From the NCBI GenBank assembly GCA_045612925.1, contig JAZKZX010000045.1, positions 1 to 8,581 on the forward strand: a stretch of 8,581 nt of DNA. Reading direction: 5' to 3'. The DNA comes from UBA1189 sp045612925. Lineage in GTDB: Bacteria > Bacteroidota > Bacteroidia > Bacteroidales > Bacteroidaceae. The translations under genes were made by a program, and so were the position numbers. Within the stretch, counting starts at the first letter, position 1. Every line of letters begins with the position of its first letter. The notes beneath the pieces were generated by a model that saw only the letters and a list, made by a program, of their open reading frames with translations, was not told where the DNA came from and searched no databases. Below are positions 4,654-8,581 of this stretch, piece after piece.

Positions 4654-6495
4654 TTAAAAGACATATTGCACTCCGACCTGATAGCCCAAGTACAACTGCC
4701 CGATGCCTCGATCGCCCTCTTTTCTCCAGAGACTGGCATTGGGCAAGAGTGTGGCTGCGCTGGCTCTGTCGGACATGAAGTAGTTGATGCTGGCACCTGC
4801 GAAGAGATTGCAATGGTGCCATAGCGTAAGCGAGGGGGAGAGCAGATAACTGAAGTTGCTGCGTGTATAGCCCGAGTTGTAGCCCATCGTAGTGGCCTTG
4901 AACTCATTGTTCACATCGAGCCATCGGCATACGGGAATCTGCAGGCCATAGCCTGCCTCGACTACCAGTCGTTCCTCAATCTGTGCGTTGCATCCCACGC
5001 CCAAGATACCATAGGCATACTTGCCGCCCGAGCGGAACGACATCACGGCATTGCCCAGTATGTCGTAGGTAAGCGCCACGCCCTTGTCGCCTTGCTTGAT
5101 GATGTTGATCAAGCCAATGGGAAAGTCACTCTCCTCGGCCACGTTGAGGATGGCGGCAAACTGTACGCCCCGCGTTCTCTTGGCCACATTTACCAATCCG
5201 GCAAATTGCAAGCCGTAGACATCCTTGGCGCAGTTGAATAACCCAGCCAATTGCATGCCGTATAGGTCGTGCGATACATTGAAAAGCCCTGCGAGTTGCA
5301 GTCCGTAGGTATCCTGTGCGATGTTTGTCAATCCGCCCACCTGCAAGCCATATACATCTTTGGAGATATTAGTCAGTCCTGCAAGTTGCAAGCCGTAAGC
5401 ATCCTGCGCGATGTTGGTCAGTCCACTAATCTGTATTCCATATAGTCCCTTAGAGATATTAGTCAAGCCTGCAACCTGTATCGCTCTCGCGTCTCTTGTG
5501 ATGTTGGCCAATCCGCCAAGTTGTAGGCCGTTGAAACCGCTGTTCACCCAGTTGCCCAAGCCACCTATCATCACTCCCTTGGTGTCAAGGAAAGTATAGT
5601 TCCACAGTCCACCGAGCTGCACCCCATAATAGGAGCCCAGGGTGGTGTTGGCAAGTCCTGCAATAGCCACACCGCGTCCGATGTCGCCCACATGATTGTA
5701 AAGTCCTCCAATCTGCAGGCCATAGGCCTTCTCGCGCACCACATTGCCGAGTCCGCCCAGGGCAAGGCTCTTCTTGTTTTTTGAGACGCCAATGATATTG
5801 ACCGAGGGTATTACCTCAGCAGCTTGTCTTCTTCTGTTGGTGGCAACAGCGAACAGGGTATCTGCATTCTCCTCGGGCTGCAATTCAACTCTCATTCCTG
5901 TCACCTTGACTTCGTTGAGCCGCATTGCATCGTTCCTCATTACGATAGTCCCTACATGGCCCACCTGGCACTGCCTATAGGCCGTCTTGTAGCCGATGTA
6001 AGAGACCTGCATGCGGTATTCCTCGTCTCTCTTGAGAGGTATGGAGAAGCATCCCTCTTGATCTGTTGTTGCCCCATTGACATACACCGAGTCCATCGTA
6101 AACACCTGCACATTGCAGTTCGAGATAGGCTCGCCCTTCACGTCCATCACCATGCCTGCAATGCCCAGCGATGCGTCCCTGTCTTTCTTCCTCTGTATGA
6201 CGAAGCACTCGGGTCTCTCCTTGGCCACGAAGGGCTTGCCCCACAAGATGTGGTTGATGGCCTCGGCCTGAGTGATGCCGCTGAGATCAGTGCTCACCCT
6301 ATGCTTCTCCGTCTCGCTCACCGAGAAGATGATGCTCTTTCCACCCTGTTGCTCGATGAGTTGCAATGCCTTGGGCAGCGGCTCATCGATCAGTTTCAGT
6401 GTAATGTTTCCCTGTGCTCTCACCCCCAATGCTGTGGCAAGCATTATCGCTATGCTCATCCACACCCTACACGCGGTAGTCCTCTTCTGTTTCAT
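4654..6495 (-). CDS. Outer-membrane protein: STN, CarboxypepD_reg, TonB-box-like motif, 15-residue surface repeats
   Basis: The protein has 613 residues from the ATG at 6495. A signal peptide (1-28) ends VRAQ. Residues 31-101 are an STN domain, the module that FecA-type receptors use to signal to FecR. Residues 111-187 are a CarboxypepD_reg domain (GEPISNCNVQVF, GCFSIPL, YIGYKTAYR). Residues 193-200, LNEVKVTG, match the TonB-box region that opens Bacteroidetes receptors. Plug and large barrel are absent. Instead, residues about 242-456 carry 14 recognisable repeats of 16, then 15, residues, core YGLQLAGLxNIA, resembling LA_2272-type surface repeats. The last 130 residues alternate polar and hydrophobic and end in Phe, as outer-membrane barrels do. 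Its gene precedes the ECF sigma and FecR genes, so it is the likely signal input. An in-frame ATG at 6543 is less likely: the ATG at 6495 gives a proper signal peptide. Domains are fairly sure; ligand unknown. Confidence 0.88.
   Translation of the reverse strand: MKQKRTTACRVWMSIAIMLATALGVRAQGNITLKLIDEPLPKALQLIEQQGGKSIIFSVSETEKHRVSTDLSGITQAEAINHILWGKPFVAKERPECFVIQRKKDRDASLGIAGMVMDVKGEPISNCNVQVFTMDSVYVNGATTDQEGCFSIPLKRDEEYRMQVSYIGYKTAYRQCQVGHVGTIVMRNDAMRLNEVKVTGMRVELQPEENADTLFAVATNRRRQAAEVIPSVNIIGVSKNKKSLALGGLGNVVREKAYGLQIGGLYNHVGDIGRGVAIAGLANTTLGSYYGVQLGGLWNYTFLDTKGVMIGGLGNWVNSGFNGLQLGGLANITRDARAIQVAGLTNISKGLYGIQISGLTNIAQDAYGLQLAGLTNISKDVYGLQVGGLTNIAQDTYGLQLAGLFNVSHDLYGMQLAGLFNCAKDVYGLQFAGLVNVAKRTRGVQFAAILNVAEESDFPIGLINIIKQGDKGVALTYDILGNAVMSFRSGGKYAYGILGVGCNAQIEERLVVEAGYGLQIPVCRWLDVNNEFKATTMGYNSGYTRSNFSYLLSPSLTLWHHCNLFAGASINYFMSDRASAATLLPNASLWRKEGDRGIGQLYLGYQVGVQYVF
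5128..5772 (-). repeat. In-gene array of about 14 units of 45-48 bp
   Basis: The segment encodes tandem units with the core YG(L/I/V)Q(L/V/I)(A/G)GL(T/F/Y)N. The first spacings are 16 residues (48 bp), and the later ones are exactly 15 residues (45 bp). The repeat keeps the reading frame, and the DNA copies have diverged. A younger pairwise duplication is visible inside it at 5278-5457. Confidence 0.85.
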
Positions 6496-6534
6496 TCTGT
6501 CTGTTGCGTTTTTATTGTTCTTTATACCTAATAC

Positions 6535-6555
6535 ACCCGACACGGTGCATCGGGT
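6535..6555 (-). promoter_or_regulatory. Hairpin in the leader of the STN-repeat gene
   Basis: ACCCGA (6535-6540) pairs perfectly with TCGGGT (6550-6555) across a 9-base loop. It lies between the predicted transcript start (about 6563) and the ATG at 6495, so it would form in the 5' leader. No T-run follows, so it is not a clear terminator. It might affect mRNA stability or translation. Confidence 0.3.
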
Positions 6556-6569
6556 ACGGTCAGGGTGTG

Positions 6570-6577
6570 CAAAATTA
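6570..6577 (-). promoter_or_regulatory. -7 element for the STN-repeat / sigma / FecR unit
   Basis: The minus strand reads TAATTTTG then C at 6577-6570, an exact TAnnTTTG match, 75 bases upstream of the ATG at 6495. It would give a leader of about 68 bases. No strong -33 box was seen. No hairpin separates it from the AraC-family stop at 6610, so read-through from that gene is also possible. Confidence 0.5.
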
Positions 6578-6609
6578 CTATTTTTTCGGATAAACCGCTC
6601 TCCCCCGCC

Positions 6610-7482
6610 CTACATCCTATTTCTATACTCGCGGGGCGAGACACCCGTGACGCGCTTGAAGTATTTTCCGAAGACGGACTGTGAGGGGAAGTTCAGCTCG
6701 TCAGCAATCTGCTGGATGGTCATCGTGGTGGACGAGAGCAGGGCCTTACACTCGGTGATGACGTACTGCTCGATGAAGTCGAGCGCGGGGATGCCGTTCT
6801 TCTCCTTCACCACCGAGGAGAGGTACTTGACCGTCACGCACAGTTCATCGGCATAGAATGACACGTCGCGCGAGGTGCGGAAGTGGCGGTGCACAAGCTG
6901 TGTGAAGCGTGCATAGAGCTCGTCCTTGCGGCCCGACGGCCCGTCGAGCGAGAGGTGCTTGGTGTTGGAGAAGCCGTAAAACACGGCCAGCGTGAGGTGC
7001 TTGGCGGCCTCGAGCTTATAGGCCGTCTGTCCACGGCGCATGAGGTCGAGCAGCATCTTCACATAGAGGTTATAGACATACACCACGTCGCTCCCCTCCT
7101 GCAGGGCATTGTCGAGAATCGATGTGCGCAGGGGATGCACACGGTCGGTGTTGAAAAACATGTTGTCCGTGAAGGCCTTCGAGTAGACCAGCGCCTTGTA
7201 CTCCAGGTCGTCGGAGTGCTCGTGATACTGGTAGGTGGTGTCGGCCAAGATGGTGAGCACGGCAGGTGCCTTCACCGTGTACTCCTTCATGCCCACCGAC
7301 ACGCGCACCCAGCCCTTGTCGTAGATGATCATCGTGGTGACATCGACCTTGAAGCAGCCCGTCGGGAGGTCCAGCATGGGGTGCTGGGGGATGACGATGA
7401 CATCATTGCCGATGCGGTAGTTGGCGGGGGTGATGTCGTTGATACGCTCGCGCCAACGGAGATAAGGGATTGTCTGTGCCAT
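6610..7482 (-). CDS. AraC-family transcriptional regulator
   Basis: From the ATG at 7482 the protein has 290 residues. The N-terminal 180 or so residues are a sensor half with a cupin-like beta pattern (MIIYDKGWVRVSVGMKEYTV, then LTILADTTYQYHEHSDDLEY) and no named ligand. Residues about 190-290 are the AraC double helix-turn-helix: FYADELCVTVKYLSSVVKEK is the first, and MTIQQIADELNFPSQSVFGK the second. The C-terminus, YFKRVTGVSPREYRNRM, is the classic family ending. It lies 115 bases upstream of the STN-repeat gene on the same strand and could control it, but the sequence does not prove this. A longer frame from 7530 adds 16 residues, but it crosses an exact -7 element and a pair of direct repeats, so the shorter start is preferred. 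The direct repeats suggest autoregulation. Confidence 0.9.
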   Translation of the reverse strand: MAQTIPYLRWRERINDITPANYRIGNDVIVIPQHPMLDLPTGCFKVDVTTMIIYDKGWVRVSVGMKEYTVKAPAVLTILADTTYQYHEHSDDLEYKALVYSKAFTDNMFFNTDRVHPLRTSILDNALQEGSDVVYVYNLYVKMLLDLMRRGQTAYKLEAAKHLTLAVFYGFSNTKHLSLDGPSGRKDELYARFTQLVHRHFRTSRDVSFYADELCVTVKYLSSVVKEKNGIPALDFIEQYVITECKALLSSTTMTIQQIADELNFPSQSVFGKYFKRVTGVSPREYRNRM

Positions 7483-7491
7483 AGCCTGTTC

Positions 7492-7521
7492 GTACAAATA
7501 GTGTTCGCAAATGTACAAATA
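7492..7521 (-). promoter_or_regulatory. AraC gene promoter with paired direct repeats
   Basis: The minus strand reads TACATTTG then C at 7515-7508, an exact TAnnTTTG -7 element, placing the transcript start about 20 bases before the ATG at 7482. TATTTGTAC occurs twice, at 7521-7513 and 7500-7492. The copies are 21 bp apart, two helical turns, on either side of the start region. AraC proteins typically bind such same-face direct repeats, so this looks like a self-repression site. Confidence 0.5.
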
Positions 7522-7909
7522 AGTTTTCATCCCTCGGATTAAATTTCGTTAATAGCGGATGTTTGTGCCAATATCCAAGATGTTTTGCCCAATCCTCGTG
7601 CGCCCCTGACGCAGAGGAGGCTCGCGATGCCAAGTCTTGAGAAAAAAACTGCTGAAGTACTCCATCGCCAGCTCGGCAAAAGAAGGGATTAACAAAGTTT
7701 AACTTTCTTCTTTCTTGCAGAAAAACAAAAGTTTATCTCCCTGCGTATTGCACTATTGGACCTATCATAGGGGTCACAACCTATCCTTTTTTTACCTACT
7801 TTTGCTTTGCAAATCGGTGCTCCGATGGCGAGAATTGCTCCACTGGCACCTCCGACGAAGCAGTATTGATTGCTATATATTCATTATTCACTTAAACAAA
7901 AAACAACTT
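7522..7909. other. Divergent intergenic region between AraC-family and coiled-coil genes
   Basis: No credible gene lies here. Visible elements are: a bulged hairpin CCTCGTGCG/CGCAGAGG (7594-7602 with 7610-7617); the dyad AAAGTT-T-AACTTT (7694-7706); the palindrome CCTAT-C-ATAGG (7761-7771) with ACCTATC repeated at 7760 and 7779; a -7 element at 7797-7804; and the small hairpin ATCGG-TGCT-CCGAT (7813-7826) in the leader that follows. A reading frame from 7715 is open, but it runs through the promoter and its peptide looks non-coding. Confidence 0.5.
7797..7804 (+). promoter_or_regulatory. -7 element for the small coiled-coil gene
   Basis: TACTTTTG then C at 7797-7804 is an exact TAnnTTTG match. 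Transcription should begin near 7811, giving a leader of about 100 bases before the ATG at 7910. No clear -33 TTG was found. An 11-bp palindrome, CCTAT-C-ATAGG, sits 25 bases upstream and could be an operator. Confidence 0.5.
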
Positions 7910-8221
7910 ATGTCAAAGACAGCACAAACATTGATTGACAAGGCTGCGAGCCTTGCTGAAGGAATGAAGAGAAACATGGACAAGGCGCAACAATTGGGCA
8001 TCGACAACACCTACATTGCCCGCCTCGAAGCCGAGATGGACACCCTGCGTGCCACCGACCGCGCCGTAGAGGAGGCTGCCGCCCACATCGCCGAGCTTCG
8101 CGCCCGCAACAACGAGGCCATGCGCCTCCTGCGCGAAGATGTACAGAACGCCAAGAAAGCGGTCAAGGGCCGCTACGACAAGCTCGACTGGTACACCTTC
8201 GGCATCACCGACAAGCAGTAA
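7910..8221 (+). CDS. Small coiled-coil protein of unknown function
   Basis: The protein has 103 residues and no signal peptide or membrane segment, so it is probably cytoplasmic. Residues 1-85 are strongly helical and charged, with heptad-like Leu/Ala spacing (TLIDKAASLAEGMKRNMDKA, then YIARLEAEMDTLRA, then IAELRARNNEAMRLLRED), which suggests a coiled coil or helical bundle. The C-terminal 17 residues break the pattern with an aromatic motif ending LDWYTFGITDKQ. I do not recognise a named family. The ATG at 7910 is chosen because it follows an A-rich stretch usual for this phylum and lies after the -7 element. The in-frame extension from 7715 reads as a Cys/Trp/His-rich peptide unlike the rest. 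Its own promoter and following hairpin suggest a single-gene transcript. Coding status is well supported by GC-rich third positions. Confidence 0.8.
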   Translation: MSKTAQTLIDKAASLAEGMKRNMDKAQQLGIDNTYIARLEAEMDTLRATDRAVEEAAAHIAELRARNNEAMRLLREDVQNAKKAVKGRYDKLDWYTFGITDKQ

Positions 8222-8245
8222 CACCAGTATCTCCAGCAACCCCTA

Positions 8246-8292
8246 AGCCAACACGGCGGAGAGCACCTTCGTGTGCTCTGCGGCGTGTGGCT
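8246..8292 (+). terminator. Long hairpin after the coiled-coil gene
   Basis: AGCC at 8246 pairs with GGCT at 8289-8292. The stem then runs inward with one bulged A and two mismatches to a perfect tip, AGAGCAC/GTGCTCT, closed by a short CTTCGT loop. It starts 24 bases after the TAA at 8221. No T-run follows, only A/T-rich sequence, so it may act as an mRNA 3' end or a bidirectional barrier to the convergent ccsA gene. Confidence 0.55.
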
Positions 8293-8385
8293 GAATCAAA
8301 ATATAAAAATCAGACAAAGAGATTTTTACTAACGAAAGGCTCTGGCAATCCTAACGGACGGCTCCGATTGGGCAGGCACTGCGCC

Positions 8386-8581
8386 TCACGCATAGCTATG
8401 TATGCCACCCAACAGGAAATTGACGCCGAAGTAGGTCATCAGTACGGTGAGGAAGGCGAGGATGCAGTAGCGGTGCAGTGCCATGGGGCGGGCAAACCAC
8501 GGCATGGAGCGGCTGTGGAGCGGGGCGGCATAGATGAGCATCGTGATGAGTGCCCACACCTCCTTGGGGTCCCAGCCCCAG
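8386..8581 (-). CDS. ccsA: CcsA cytochrome c synthase / heme exporter subunit, C-terminal end
   Basis: The minus strand is open from the window edge to TGA at 8388-8386 and gives the last 64 residues of a larger protein. The first, WGWDPKEVWALITMLIYA, is the end of the tryptophan-rich WWD heme-handling motif of CcsA/CcmF/CcmC proteins. The end, TYFGVNFLLGGIHSYA, is the standard CcsA C-terminus with the conserved periplasmic-side histidine. CcsA, with CcsB/ResB, carries heme across the inner membrane and attaches it to c-type apocytochromes (system II). In Bacteroidales the two are often fused; the start is outside the window, so this cannot be told here. Two hydrophobic segments are visible, at about 9-20 and 38-60. 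It converges on the coiled-coil gene, separated by the hairpin at 8246-8292. Confidence 0.92.
   Translation of the reverse strand, partial: WGWDPKEVWALITMLIYAAPLHSRSMPWFARPMALHRYCILAFLTVLMTYFGVNFLLGGIHSYA

Noticed and set aside
5128..5772. CRISPR-like regular repeats
   Set aside because: The 45-48 bp units are divergent, have no constant repeat or unique spacers, and are in frame within a protein gene.
4654..6495. Ordinary SusC-type TonB-dependent receptor
   Set aside because: It is too short, and plug signatures and a SusD neighbour are absent. The region after the TonB-box-like motif is a repeat array.
5824..6531. 235-residue + strand reading frame
   Set aside because: It is antisense to the STN/CarboxypepD_reg part of the surface protein. 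Its His/Leu-rich peptide is typical of a shadow frame.
6883..7542. 219-residue + strand reading frame
   Set aside because: It is antisense to the AraC-family gene. The Val/His/Gly-rich composition reflects the complement of GC-rich coding sequence.
7594..7617. Bulged hairpin as a terminator or small RNA
   Set aside because: No T-run follows on either strand, no promoter was seen for a small RNA, and no gene ends just before it. It is mentioned only as part of the intergenic region.
7715..7909. 65-residue N-terminal extension of the coiled-coil gene on the + strand
   Set aside because: It runs through an exact -7 promoter element at 7797-7804, has a Cys/Trp/His-rich composition unlike the rest, and a better start at 7910 follows A-rich sequence.

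Overview
The window looks like chromosomal DNA from a member of the Bacteroidales. Three things point there. Several likely promoters carry the Bacteroidetes -7 element TAnnTTTG. Start codons are preceded by A-rich sequence and lack Shine-Dalgarno motifs. The protein families are also typical: FecR with a C-terminal DUF4974-like domain, STN plus CarboxypepD_reg modules, SusC-type plug motifs, and CcsA of system II cytochrome c maturation. I cannot name a genus. No RNA gene, CRISPR array, insertion sequence or phage gene was recognised.

Layout. Positions 1-48 are the 3' end of an unidentified + strand gene. From 181 to 7482 every gene is on the minus strand, in transcription order: an AraC-family regulator (7482-6610); a surface protein with STN, CarboxypepD_reg, a TonB-box-like motif and 15-residue repeats (6495-4654); an ECF sigma factor (4607-4080); its FecR-type anti-sigma factor (4066-3155); a MerR/GyrI-like regulator (3039-2215), followed by two strong tandem intrinsic terminators (2185-2102); a second ECF sigma factor (1890-1390); a single-pass anti-sigma-like protein sharing an ATGA overlap with it (1393-857); and a secreted protein made of tandem TonB-receptor plug-like modules (834-181). 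On the right, a small coiled-coil protein is on the + strand (7910-8221). The window closes with the C-terminal 64 residues of CcsA on the minus strand (8386-8581).

How the genes may work together. There are two separate sigma/anti-sigma modules. The first resembles FecA-FecR-FecI cell-surface signalling. The receptor slot, however, holds a protein that starts like a signalling TonB-dependent receptor and then replaces plug and barrel with about 14 short surface repeats and a short barrel-like tail. The second module pairs an ECF sigma and a small membrane anti-sigma with a secreted protein that has the plug motif twice but no barrel. Both modules therefore contain parts of TonB-dependent receptors without the whole transporter, which is the most notable feature of the window. 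These functional links are inferred from gene order and domain content.
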